Positions 37,874 through 46,532 of a DNA stretch of 64,000 nt are shown here, piece after piece. Numbering within the stretch: position 1 is the stretch's first letter; the number at the start of each line of letters is the position of its first letter. This DNA comes from an uncultured Methylophilaceae bacterium (GTDB taxonomy: Bacteria > Pseudomonadota > Gammaproteobacteria > Burkholderiales > Methylophilaceae): the NCBI GenBank assembly GCA_903834185.1, contig CAILHX010000018.1:1-64000 (forward strand). Direction: 5' to 3'. The translations under genes were made by a program, and so were the position numbers. The notes beneath the pieces are model-generated. The model was not told the origin of the DNA and searched no databases. It saw only the letters and a list, made by a program, of their open reading frames with translations.

Positions 37874-39133
37874 GTGAATCAAGTTCAACTTATCGCCGCA
37901 CAGGTAGTGCGTCAAGTACTGTCCGGGCGCAATCTCAATCAGGTATTGGAGGAGTTGCGCCCTAAACAATTCACGCCACAACAACGCGGTATCCTGCAAG
38001 ATCTGAGCTACGGCACTTTGCGCTGGCTTACCCGCTTGGAAGCGCTGCTAGCGCAATTGCTGGATCGCCCGCTGACAGACGAACGGGTAGGTGATTTATT
38101 ACTGGTTTCGCTATATCAACTTGAATACAGCAAAAATGCGACACATGCTGTCGTCAACAGTGCTGTGGAGGCTGCGGCTCAGCTCAAGCAACCTTGGGCA
38201 AAAGGCTTGGTCAATGCAGTGTTGCGTAATTATTTGCGCCAACGTGCAGACCTGCAGAAAAACTTGCCGCAAGACCCAGCTATCCAACATGCGTGGCCCC
38301 GCTGGTGGATCAAGAAATTACAAAAACAATATCCCCAGCAATGGGAAGCTATGCTGGTGGCGGGCAATCAGCACCCTCCCATGACTTTACGCGTGAACAC
38401 TCGCAAACTGTCGCGCGCAGCATATATGGCCAAATTAATTGCCGAAAATATAGAAGCCGAAATAGTGGGTGAATTTGGAGTGCTGCTTACAAAACCGGTC
38501 AATGTAGATAAAGTCCCCGGTTTTTTTCAGGGTGAAGTTTCCGTACAAGATCTGGGCGCGCAATTTGCCGCACCCGCACTTGATGTACAACCGGGAATGA
38601 GAGTGCTGGATGCCTGCAGTGCACCCGGCGGGAAAGCAGCGCATTTAATGGAATTGGCAGATATCGAGCTATTGGCGCTGGACCATGATCCTGCACGGCT
38701 GGAAAAAGTCAGTAGTAATCTGCAGAGATTAGAGCTGACAGCCAATGTAAAGGCGGGCGATGCGGCCGAACCGCAAAAATGGTGGGACGGGCAGGCTTAT
38801 GACCGTATTCTGGCCGATGTGCCGTGCACGGCATCGGGTATCGTACGCCGCCATCCCGATATCAAATGGTTAAGGCGCGAGGAAGATATTGATGGTTTTT
38901 GTGCGCAACAAGCAGCAATCCTGCATGGTTTATGGTCAACATTGGCAAAGGGTGGTAAATTGCTGTACGCCACATGCTCGGTATTTGAACAGGAAAACCA
39001 GCAACAAATAAAGGCATTTCTCTCGTCACATCATGATGCCAGAGCATTGCCACCACCGGGCGTGAAGGAACAACAACTGATACCTTGTGACCAACATGAC
39101 GGTTTTTATTACGCACTGCTACAAAAGACTTAA
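37874..39133 (+). CDS. rsmB: 16S rRNA (cytosine-967-C5)-methyltransferase RsmB
   Basis: 419 residues, start GTG at 37874. N-terminal NusB-like domain (about 1-130), then the methyltransferase fold with SAM loop DACSAPGGKAAHLME and catalytic cysteines in DVPCTASGIVRRHPD and YATCSVFEQEN. It is the canonical member of the two NOP-family enzymes in this window. Its 3' end overlaps the DUF4390 gene by up to 47 bases. Confidence 0.95.
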   Translation: MNQVQLIAAQVVRQVLSGRNLNQVLEELRPKQFTPQQRGILQDLSYGTLRWLTRLEALLAQLLDRPLTDERVGDLLLVSLYQLEYSKNATHAVVNSAVEAAAQLKQPWAKGLVNAVLRNYLRQRADLQKNLPQDPAIQHAWPRWWIKKLQKQYPQQWEAMLVAGNQHPPMTLRVNTRKLSRAAYMAKLIAENIEAEIVGEFGVLLTKPVNVDKVPGFFQGEVSVQDLGAQFAAPALDVQPGMRVLDACSAPGGKAAHLMELADIELLALDHDPARLEKVSSNLQRLELTANVKAGDAAEPQKWWDGQAYDRILADVPCTASGIVRRHPDIKWLRREEDIDGFCAQQAAILHGLWSTLAKGGKLLYATCSVFEQENQQQIKAFLSSHHDARALPPPGVKEQQLIPCDQHDGFYYALLQKT

Positions 39134-39686
39134 CGCTTGCCTGATGGTCTTGCTTCTGCTCGCCACTGCTGCTGTGCACGCTGACGGTATCAATGTTGAA
39201 CGTGCTGAATTACAGGCAGAAGAAGAAACTTACCAGATCAATGCAGACTTCGGGCTTACTTTCAGTCGCGAGGTAGAAGAGGCTATCAACCGAGGTGTGA
39301 CGCTGAATTTCCTGGTGGAATTTGTACTAATGGAGCCGAACAAATACTGGCTTGATCAGGAAATATCCAGTGCCAGCTTATCCATGCGTCTCAGTTATCA
39401 CGCGCTTTCCAGACAATATCTATTAACCTCCGGCACACGGCAATCCACTTACGCAACACTGCAGGAAGCCATTGAAGAACTGGGTAAGGTGCGTGCGTGG
39501 ACAGTGATGGAGAAAACAGCGATTAAAAAAGAAGCTCCTTACTATGCCATGTTGCGTATGCGACTGGATCAGAACAAATTACCCAAACCTTTGCAGGTTT
39601 CTGCTATCGGCTCGGAAAGCTGGAATCTGGTGTCGGAACGTCACCGCTGGATACCGGTGCTGGAAAAACCGGAAGCCGGTAAATAG
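39087..39686 (+). CDS. DUF4390 secreted protein
   Basis: 199 residues from 39087. A hydrophobic signal segment (about 15-32, LNACLMVLLLLATAAVHA) suggests export; starts at 39096 or 39144 would give a more usual signal length. The body has LTFSREVEEAINRGVTLNFLVEF and LSYHALSRQYLL, which match DUF4390. It lies between rsmB and ntrY, a conserved betaproteobacterial order, so a role in envelope sensing with NtrY is possible but unproven. Confidence 0.87.
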   Translation: MTNMTVFITHCYKRLNACLMVLLLLATAAVHADGINVERAELQAEEETYQINADFGLTFSREVEEAINRGVTLNFLVEFVLMEPNKYWLDQEISSASLSMRLSYHALSRQYLLTSGTRQSTYATLQEAIEELGKVRAWTVMEKTAIKKEAPYYAMLRMRLDQNKLPKPLQVSAIGSESWNLVSERHRWIPVLEKPEAGK

Positions 39687-39711
39687 ACAGGCATAGGCAT
39701 AGCAAAAAACC

Positions 39712-41847
39712 GTGAATTACATCGTTGTTATCGGAATTGCACTGGGTGGGGCGCTGCTTTACATGCTATCGCACGCAAGCGCCAATACTGCCGTTTCAGG
39801 CCACAGTTACACCATATTGCTGGGTTTGAACATTGCGTTGGCATGTTTTCTGGCAGCGCTGGTTGCATGGCAATTGTGGAAACTGTCGCGTCAGATCCGC
39901 AACCACGTCATGGGCAGCCGCCTGACGTTACGTTTATTGGGCATGTTTGCCATGATGGCGATTATTCCAGGCTTGCTGGTCTACGGTGTTTCCGTTAATT
40001 TTCTAACGCGTGCTATTGAGTCATGGTTTAACGTCAAGGTGGAAGCTGCGCTGGAAGGGGGGCTGAAGTTAGGCCAGAGCACGCTGGATATTATGCTGCA
40101 TGACCTGGAAGACAAAAGCGAAAATATGGCAGCATCGCTTGCGTTACAGGGCGTTAGTACTCAAGTCAGCGCACTGAATGACCTGAGAGAAAAATCCGGG
40201 GTCCAGGATGCTGTGTTACTGACCCCTCAAGGGCGTATTGTCGCTTTTTCCAGTAGTGACTCTTCCAGCTTTCTGCCGGAACTGCCAAGCATCGAACAAA
40301 TCAGAAAATCCAGACAACGCGCCCATGGCGAGATAGACCCGATTTCCGGCAAAGGCCTTTATTTAAGGGTGATAACACCGGTTAATACGCAGGATTTGCA
40401 TGGTGAATCGCGTATGCTGCAATTGATGACGCCGGTGCCAAAGGCACTCTCGGACACTGCAGAATCGGTACAAGCGGTCTATCAGGATTATCAGGAGTTG
40501 TCTTTTGCGCGTGACGCACTCAAAAAGGTGTTCGCACTCACGCTCACATTGGTGTTGATGCTGGCGATGTTGTCGGCGGTATCGTTTGCTTTTGTTCTGA
40601 GCCGTCGACTTTCAGCCCCGCTGGGTCTTCTTGCGGAAGGCACGCGAGCGATCGCTAGCGGTAATTATGACATTGTGCTGCCTGCGCAAGGCAAGGATGA
40701 GCTGGGCATTCTGGTGCGTTCGTTTAATAGCATGACCAAGCAATTGCGAGAAGCCACATTGGCTACGGATAAGCATCGTAGTGAGATTGAGGCAGCCAGA
40801 GGTTATCTGGAAGCCATACTCGCCAACTTGTCTTCCGGGGTGCTGGCTCTGGATGATCAGTATGCAGTTCGCGCCTGCAATCCTGCAGCAGTGCAGATTT
40901 TAGGAGTCACTGGAAAATCTGTGCAACAAACAACGTTGTCAGCACTTGCAGAAAAACAGCCTACTCTGAAAAGCTTTTCCGAGGTAGTGATGGCGCATTT
41001 GCAAAAGCCCGACATTCTTGAGTGGCAAGAACAACTTGAAATTTCCGGACAACAAGGAACACAAGTATTGCTGGTTCGTGGCAGTCGCTTACCTGCGGGT
41101 AGTGATAGCGGTTACGTGGTGGTGTTCGACGACATTTCCAACCTGATTCAGGCGCAACGCAATGCTGCCTGGGGTGAGGTAGCGAGACGTCTGGCACATG
41201 AGATCAAGAATCCTCTTACCCCGATACAGCTTTCGGCAGAACGTCTGGAACATAAACTGACCGGCAAACTGGATGCCGCAGATGCTCAGGTATTACAGAG
41301 AGCCACACACACCATCGTGAGCCAGGTGACCGCATTAAAAAGCATGGTGAACGAATTTAGTGAGTATGCGCGGGCACCCGCACTGAATTTATCCGAGTTG
41401 GATCTCAATGGGCTCATTATGGAAGTTTTGGCATTGTATGAGCCGTCAGGCATCAAGATTAATCTGGACATCCCTAAGAGCAGTGCTCTGGTGCGCGGTG
41501 ATGCCACCATGTTACGGCAGGTATTGCATAACCTCTTGCAAAATGCACAGGATGCGTTGCAAGAAAAACCGGAACCCAGCATCCAGATCAGTAGTTTGAA
41601 AAGAAATGGCATGATCAGGCTCACCATAGCCGATAACGGTAGTGGTTTTCCTGAAGAGCTGATTACGCGGGCGTTTGAGCCTTATGTAACGACCAAGCAC
41701 CATGGTACGGGTTTAGGTTTGGCCATCGTGAAAAAGATCGTGGAAGAACATCATGGAGAAATACACATCAGAAACCGCACAGAAGGGGGCGCGGCAATCA
41801 CAATCGTGTTGCCTTTAATAGAAACGCATCTGGAGCAAGCCGCATGA
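39712..41847 (+). CDS. ntrY: NtrY-type sensor histidine kinase
   Basis: 711 residues, start GTG at 39712. Several N-terminal membrane helices flank an extracytoplasmic domain; a HAMP domain (about 295-350) and a PAS domain (about 365-470) follow. The phospho-acceptor H box is AHEIKNPLTPIQLSAERL, and the ATPase boxes are LLQNAQDAL, IADNGSGFP and TGLGLAIVKKI. It is the partner of the ntrX gene that overlaps it by 4 bases (ATGA). Confidence 0.95.
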   Translation: MNYIVVIGIALGGALLYMLSHASANTAVSGHSYTILLGLNIALACFLAALVAWQLWKLSRQIRNHVMGSRLTLRLLGMFAMMAIIPGLLVYGVSVNFLTRAIESWFNVKVEAALEGGLKLGQSTLDIMLHDLEDKSENMAASLALQGVSTQVSALNDLREKSGVQDAVLLTPQGRIVAFSSSDSSSFLPELPSIEQIRKSRQRAHGEIDPISGKGLYLRVITPVNTQDLHGESRMLQLMTPVPKALSDTAESVQAVYQDYQELSFARDALKKVFALTLTLVLMLAMLSAVSFAFVLSRRLSAPLGLLAEGTRAIASGNYDIVLPAQGKDELGILVRSFNSMTKQLREATLATDKHRSEIEAARGYLEAILANLSSGVLALDDQYAVRACNPAAVQILGVTGKSVQQTTLSALAEKQPTLKSFSEVVMAHLQKPDILEWQEQLEISGQQGTQVLLVRGSRLPAGSDSGYVVVFDDISNLIQAQRNAAWGEVARRLAHEIKNPLTPIQLSAERLEHKLTGKLDAADAQVLQRATHTIVSQVTALKSMVNEFSEYARAPALNLSELDLNGLIMEVLALYEPSGIKINLDIPKSSALVRGDATMLRQVLHNLLQNAQDALQEKPEPSIQISSLKRNGMIRLTIADNGSGFPEELITRAFEPYVTTKHHGTGLGLAIVKKIVEEHHGEIHIRNRTEGGAAITIVLPLIETHLEQAA

Positions 41848-43118
41848 GTGCACGTCATATTCTGGTCGTAGATGATGAAGTTGGCATCCGTGAACTACTG
41901 CGCGACATTCTGGAAGATGAAGGTTACCACGTGGTATTGGCTGAGAACGCAGCACAGGCGCGCGAGTACCGCCAGCATCAGCAGCCGAATCTGGTATTGC
42001 TGGACATCTGGATGCCCGACTGCGACGGTGTAACCTTACTTAAGGAATGGGGGAGTGGCGGTTTGCTCACCATGCCGGTAGTGATGATGTCGGGGCATGC
42101 CACTGTGGATACTGCTGTGGAAGCGACGCGCATAGGGGCTTTTGATTTTCTGGAAAAACCGATCGCCTTGCAAAAGTTGCTGAAAACGGTGGGCGCTGCA
42201 CTCAAGCATGGCGAACGCATGCCTCAGCAAATGTTGAGCCTGATCAATCTTGGTAAAAGCCCGCCCATACTTGAATTGCGTCAGCGCCTTGAGCATGCGG
42301 CAGAGTTAAAAACTCCCTTATTGCTTATCGGTGCCCAGGGCTGCGGAGTTGAATTGTGCGCACGTGCTTTGCACAAACCGGACACGCCATTACTGGCGTT
42401 GGAAAACCCTGAAAAACTAGTGCAAGCCCCATTGGAATTACTGGAATTGGCGCAGGGTGGCCTGCTGTTCTGCCATGAAATCTCCGAACTGAACAACAAT
42501 CAGCAAAAAGGTTTGCTGTTATTACTGCAAAAATACGATAAATATGAGGTGCGTATCGTATGTTCAACATCACGCGACTTGCTCAAGCTGGTACTTGCAC
42601 ACCAGTTCGATGATGCTTTACTGCAAGCGGTCAGTTCACTCACTGTACGGATCCCTGCGCTGGATGAGCATAAGGAAGATATTCCGGAACTCGCTCGCGC
42701 CCTGGGTGATCAGGTAAGTGCAAGTGACACAATAGGTTATCGTGAATTTGATACGGCGGCTTTGAACATGCTGCGCAATGCTTCGTGGCCGGGAAATCTG
42801 GCACAACTGGAGAATGTGGTACAAAGACTGATGCTGGGTAGTTTAGGGGATGTCGTCAAAGCCGAAGATGTACAGCGTGTGTTACAGGAATTCGAAGGTC
42901 TGGAGGCTCCCATGCAATCAGCCGATACGGTTACGATGACGGTACCGGTTTCTCTGGATCAAACTTTGCGCGAAGCCAGAGACCAGTTCGAGCGTTTGTA
43001 TTTCGAGCACCAGATTGCCAAAGCCGCCGGTAACATGAGTCGAGTGGCAGATGCGGTGGGGCTGGAACGAACGCACCTTTATCGCAAGCTGAAGCAACTT
43101 GAAATCAAGGTCAGGTGA
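41844..43118 (+). CDS. ntrX: NtrX-type response regulator with degenerate AAA+ domain
   Basis: 424 residues. The receiver domain is intact (VDDE at 8-11, Asp in LLDIWMPDCDGV, Lys in LEKPIALQ). In the central domain Walker A reads GAQGCGVE, so the nucleotide-binding Lys is missing; the Walker B Asp is replaced (LLFCHEISEL), and the sigma-54-contact GAFTGA loop with about 40 flanking residues is absent. The Fis-type helix-turn-helix is intact (AAGNMSRVADAVGLERTHLYRKL). It probably acts as a sigma-54-independent DNA-binding regulator. Confidence 0.92.
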   Translation: MSARHILVVDDEVGIRELLRDILEDEGYHVVLAENAAQAREYRQHQQPNLVLLDIWMPDCDGVTLLKEWGSGGLLTMPVVMMSGHATVDTAVEATRIGAFDFLEKPIALQKLLKTVGAALKHGERMPQQMLSLINLGKSPPILELRQRLEHAAELKTPLLLIGAQGCGVELCARALHKPDTPLLALENPEKLVQAPLELLELAQGGLLFCHEISELNNNQQKGLLLLLQKYDKYEVRIVCSTSRDLLKLVLAHQFDDALLQAVSSLTVRIPALDEHKEDIPELARALGDQVSASDTIGYREFDTAALNMLRNASWPGNLAQLENVVQRLMLGSLGDVVKAEDVQRVLQEFEGLEAPMQSADTVTMTVPVSLDQTLREARDQFERLYFEHQIAKAAGNMSRVADAVGLERTHLYRKLKQLEIKVR

Positions 43119-43131
43119 GTATCGATCACGG

Positions 43132-44523
43132 TTAGATAACCGCACTCAGTGGTAATGTCACCTCAACACGAGTGCCTCGACCTTCAGATCCGGGATTCAG
43201 CGTAATCTGAGCATCGTGCGCATGTACGATTTCGCGTACGATGGCCAAGCCCAGACCGCAACCTGTGCCATTACTATCCGACACGCGATGGAAACGCTCG
43301 AATACCTGTTCAGTTTCGGCTTGTGGAATACCTATGCCATTGTCTTCAACCACCAGTTTTGCATATTCCTGATCTGATACCACGCTCACCGTAACTTCAC
43401 CACCCACGGGTGTGTACTGGATGGCGTTATCCACGAGATTGGATAACATTTCCCGCAGTAACACGGCGTCACCAGACACCATTACCGGCAAAGTTGCCGC
43501 TTCAAATCCCAAATCAATCTGCTTTGCCAGTGCCGGAGCAACCCATTCCGAGGTTACTTCGCGAGCCAGCGATGCCAGGTCCAGTGCTTCCAAACCCAGA
43601 TCGCGTCCGGAACCGGGTTCTACTCGAGCCAGTGATAATAATTGATGGATCAGATGTGAAAGTCTGACGGTACTGGAGCGAATATGTTCCAGGGCATTAC
43701 GCACAGCTTGCGGATCCTGCTCGCGCAAGGCCATTTCGGCTTGCGTTTGCAGGCCGGCCAACGGAGTGCGCAACTGGTGTGAAGCATCAGCGATGAAGCG
43801 TTGCTGCAAGCCTATGGCTTCCTGTACGCGTTGCATCAGATCATTCATGGCACTTAGTAAAGGTTGTACTTCCAGCGGCGCACCTGCTTCGGGAACCGGA
43901 CTAAGGTCGCGATGCGAACGCAGACTGAGAGCCTGGCGTAATCGATCCAGCGGCAACAGTCCTCGTTTAACGCCATACAGCATCAATAAAGTCGCCAGTA
44001 AGGTGATCAGCAACTGCGGCATAATGGTTGCTTCCATGATCTCTCTTACCATGGTTTCGCGTTTGGAAAGGGTTTCCGCTACTTGCACCAGTACATCGCC
44101 ATCGGCACTGGTACCCGTAAGCGGCAACGAAAATGCCGTGACCCTTACAGGTTTGTCATCGAACACAGCATCGTAATAAATATGCTTGCCCGCTTGCGGC
44201 AAGTGGGTCGGTGGAGGTATGCCCTTATCCCCGGTAACCAGCTCACCGTTAGGGCCGGTCACTTGATAATAGATCCAGTCATCCTTGTCATATTCAAGCA
44301 GATCAAGTGCTTCCTGTGGTAAATCAACCACCACCTGACCTCTGATCACTTCTACCTGATCGGCTAACGCCAGCGCTGCGCGAAACAGCGAGCGATCATA
44401 GGCCAGGTTGGCAAAATAAGAAGCCCGATAATAGGAAGCTACTGCCCCTATGCTCAAAATCAGCGTAAGCGAAATGATCAGCCAGAATAACAATTGCCGT
44501 CGTAATGAGATTTGCTTATTCAT
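43132..44523 (-). CDS. TctE/QseC-type sensor histidine kinase
   Basis: 463 residues. Transmembrane helices at about 12-32 and 165-185 flank a periplasmic domain of the TctE N-terminal type. The H box is FIADASHQLRTPLAGLQTQAEMAL, and the ATPase boxes are LSNLVDNAIQYTP, VEDNGIGIP and GLGLAIVREI. Its partner regulator gene lies 6 bases upstream. The family often senses carboxylic acids, but the signal here is unknown. It ends 13 bases from the convergent ntrX stop. Confidence 0.92.
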   Translation of the reverse strand: MNKQISLRRQLLFWLIISLTLILSIGAVASYYRASYFANLAYDRSLFRAALALADQVEVIRGQVVVDLPQEALDLLEYDKDDWIYYQVTGPNGELVTGDKGIPPPTHLPQAGKHIYYDAVFDDKPVRVTAFSLPLTGTSADGDVLVQVAETLSKRETMVREIMEATIMPQLLITLLATLLMLYGVKRGLLPLDRLRQALSLRSHRDLSPVPEAGAPLEVQPLLSAMNDLMQRVQEAIGLQQRFIADASHQLRTPLAGLQTQAEMALREQDPQAVRNALEHIRSSTVRLSHLIHQLLSLARVEPGSGRDLGLEALDLASLAREVTSEWVAPALAKQIDLGFEAATLPVMVSGDAVLLREMLSNLVDNAIQYTPVGGEVTVSVVSDQEYAKLVVEDNGIGIPQAETEQVFERFHRVSDSNGTGCGLGLAIVREIVHAHDAQITLNPGSEGRGTRVEVTLPLSAVI

Positions 44524-44529
44524 GCTCGC

Positions 44530-45195
44530 TTATTCGTGTTCCAGCAAATATCCCAAGCCGCGGATGGTACGTATCCGCGCACCGGAAAACTCCAGCTTCT
44601 TGCGTAATCGGTGGATATAGACCTCGATTGCGTTGTCACCAATATCCGCATCCCAGTTACACAAAGCTTCCATGATCTGCTCTTTGTTCACCACTTTGCC
44701 TTGCCTTAACATCAACACCTCGAGTACACCTAATTCTCTCGCAGACAACTCAATGGCTTCCCCATCACATAGTGCCCTATGTCCGGCGGTATCAAAACTC
44801 AATTTTCCGCAACTCAGTGCAGCGTTGCTGCCTAGCTGGCCACGACGGATAAGTGCACGGATACGTGCTTCCAGTTCGACCAGATCGAACGGTTTGGTAA
44901 GATAATCATCGGCACCGGCATCCAAACCTTGCACCCGACTCTCCACAGCATCGCGGGCGGTCAGTATCAGCACTGGAGTGCGGCCGCCGCGGCCTCTCAA
45001 ACGACGCAGAACCTCAAGTCCATCCATTTTAGGTAACCCCAGATCAAGTATGGCCAGATCATAAATCGATTCCTGCAACATCAGGTTGGCTTGTTCACCG
45101 TTACTGGCGCTATCAATTGCATGTCCAGACTGAGTGAGTGACCGAATAAGGCCATCAGCCAGAGTGGGATCGTCTTCAACAATTAGTACACGCAT
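44530..45195 (-). CDS. OmpR/PhoB-family response regulator (TctD-like)
   Basis: 221 residues from the ATG at 45195, chosen because MRVLIVEDDPTLADGL is the standard receiver start. The phospho-acceptor Asp is in LAILDLGLPKMDG and the conserved Lys in YLTKPFD. The C-terminal winged helix has NAIEVYIHRLRKKLEFSGARIRTIRGLGYLL. It is paired with the sensor kinase downstream and divergent from the Ala-rich secreted protein. Confidence 0.94.
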   Translation of the reverse strand: MRVLIVEDDPTLADGLIRSLTQSGHAIDSASNGEQANLMLQESIYDLAILDLGLPKMDGLEVLRRLRGRGGRTPVLILTARDAVESRVQGLDAGADDYLTKPFDLVELEARIRALIRRGQLGSNAALSCGKLSFDTAGHRALCDGEAIELSARELGVLEVLMLRQGKVVNKEQIMEALCNWDADIGDNAIEVYIHRLRKKLEFSGARIRTIRGLGYLLEHE

Positions 45196-45224
45196 GAAAG
45201 GTTCACGAAAGGTTATAGAGATAT

Positions 45225-45245
45225 TGTGCAGCACTGAAATGCACA
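45225..45245. promoter_or_regulatory. Candidate operator, TGTGCA-N9-TGCACA
   Basis: A perfect 6-bp inverted repeat with a 9-base spacer lies in the divergent gap between the OmpR-type regulator and the Ala-rich gene. Autoregulation by the OmpR-type protein is possible, but such regulators more often bind direct repeats, so the assignment is weak. Confidence 0.3.
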
Positions 45246-45305
45246 CTATGGATTTTAGATTGCATTTCTAACTTTAGTTTCAATTTTTTATTTTAAGGGA
45301 AAACC

Positions 45306-45539
45306 ATGAACAAGTTTGTTGCTGCACTGATCGCCGGTCTGTTTGCTGTTTCTGTTAACGCTTTTGCTGCTGATGCTGCCGCTCCTGCTGCTCCAGCACC
45401 TGCTGCTGCTCCTGCTGCCGCTGCTCCAGCTGCTGACGCTGCCAAGGCTGAAAAGCCAGCTGCTCCAGCAAAGAAGGCTAAGAAGGCTAAGAAGGCTGTA
45501 GAAAAGAAGGATGACGCCGCTGCACCAGCTGCTAAGTAA
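45306..45539 (+). CDS. Small secreted Ala/Pro/Lys-rich protein
   Basis: 77 residues. A clear signal peptide (MNKFVAALIAGLFAVSVNAFA, cut after about 21) is followed by low-complexity sequence: Ala/Pro repeats, then Lys-rich KKAKKAKK and an acidic patch. AAGGGA stands 7 bases before the ATG and a strong terminator follows, so it is probably an abundant monocistronic message. The codons are a uniform GCT/GCC/CCA/AAG mix, not random. The mature protein would be disordered and periplasmic or surface-linked. No domain is recognised. Confidence 0.8.
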   Translation: MNKFVAALIAGLFAVSVNAFAADAAAPAAPAPAAAPAAAAPAADAAKAEKPAAPAKKAKKAKKAVEKKDDAAAPAAK

Positions 45540-45556
45540 TTAGTAGGGTTCATTTG

Positions 45557-45588
45557 AAAAAAAACGGAGCTTAGGCTCCGTTTTTTTT
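45557..45588. terminator. Bidirectional intrinsic terminator
   Basis: AAAACGGAGC-TTAG-GCTCCGTTTT with a run of A before and T after gives a stable hairpin with a U tract in both directions. It lies 17 bases after the Ala-rich gene and 2 bases after the convergent xthA stop, and so serves both. Confidence 0.92.
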
Positions 45589-45590
45589 CA

Positions 45591-46361
45591 TCAGAATTGT
45601 AGTTCAGCCACTACCGGCGCATGATCCGATGGTCGCTCCAACTTGCGCGGCGCTTTATCTATCCAGCACGCCGTACAGCTTTTCACCAGCGGCTGTGACA
45701 GCAGAATATGATCTATGCGCATACCAAAGTTTCGCCGAAATCCCATCATGCGATAATCCCACCAGCTAAAACTCTTATCGGCTTGTTCAAACAACCGGAA
45801 AGCGTCTGTCAACCCTAAACCCAGCAGAAGCTGAAAAGCTTCTCTCTCCAGCGGGCTGACCAGTATCTGGCTCTCCCATGCCGCGGGATCATGGCAGTCT
45901 CTATTTTCAGGTGCAATGTTGTAGTCTCCTAACAACACCAGCTTCGGATACTTTACCAACTCCTCTGCAAGCCATTTGCCAAGGGCCTTCAGCCACTTCA
46001 TCTTATAAATGTATTTGTCGGAATCCACGGCCTGCCCGTTGGGGATGTAGGCGCAAATGAAACGTATATCATCTACATTGGCTGCGATGATGCGTTTTTG
46101 ATCATCCGCAAAACCGGGAATATCGGTATGTATCTGCGTGAGTGGGTGGCGGCTCAGAATAGCAACGCCATTGTATGTTTTCTGACCATGATGGATCGCC
46201 TGATAACCAGCCTGCGCCAGTTCCGCGTATGGGAATTTGCTGTCCTCCTGTTTGGTTTCCTGCAGGCACAGCACATCTGGTTGGTTGGTTGCCAGCCAGT
46301 CCAGAACATGAGCCAGGCGCACATTGAGCGAGTTGACATTCCAGGTAGCAAGTTTCATCAT
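45591..46361 (-). CDS. xthA: Exodeoxyribonuclease III
   Basis: 256 residues; MKLATWNVNSLNVRL at the second Met (46358) is the usual start. Motifs of the AP-endonuclease/exonuclease fold are LCLQETK, GDYNIAPENRD, and the C-terminal RIDHILLSQPL and PSDHAPVVAEL. It repairs abasic sites. It ends at the bidirectional terminator. Confidence 0.96.
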   Translation of the reverse strand: MMKLATWNVNSLNVRLAHVLDWLATNQPDVLCLQETKQEDSKFPYAELAQAGYQAIHHGQKTYNGVAILSRHPLTQIHTDIPGFADDQKRIIAANVDDIRFICAYIPNGQAVDSDKYIYKMKWLKALGKWLAEELVKYPKLVLLGDYNIAPENRDCHDPAAWESQILVSPLEREAFQLLLGLGLTDAFRLFEQADKSFSWWDYRMMGFRRNFGMRIDHILLSQPLVKSCTACWIDKAPRKLERPSDHAPVVAELQF

Positions 46362-46532
46362 TTTTTATAAATATTATGAGGTGTATCTAATTAAAGTCAT
46401 TAGGATGTTTTACCAGTATATCGCTATCATGTATAACATAGATTGTCGCTAATTTAAGACCGCAGCCTGAGGCTGGCATATATTAAAAATTCTGAGTTCC
46501 AGCTACTGTATCTTGTGGAAGATAAATAATTC

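Noticed and set aside
43129-43142. CGGTTA-GA-TAACCG palindrome between ntrX and the sensor kinase
   Set aside because: Six-base arms and no U run; probably not a terminator.
45293-45553. 86-codon frame on the minus strand over the Ala-rich gene
   Set aside because: It is the mirror of the GCT/GCC repeats in the plus-strand gene; that gene has the signal peptide and ribosome binding site.
46470-46490. CAGCC-TGA-GGCTG hairpin before the PAS gene
   Set aside because: Only five base pairs and no U tract.
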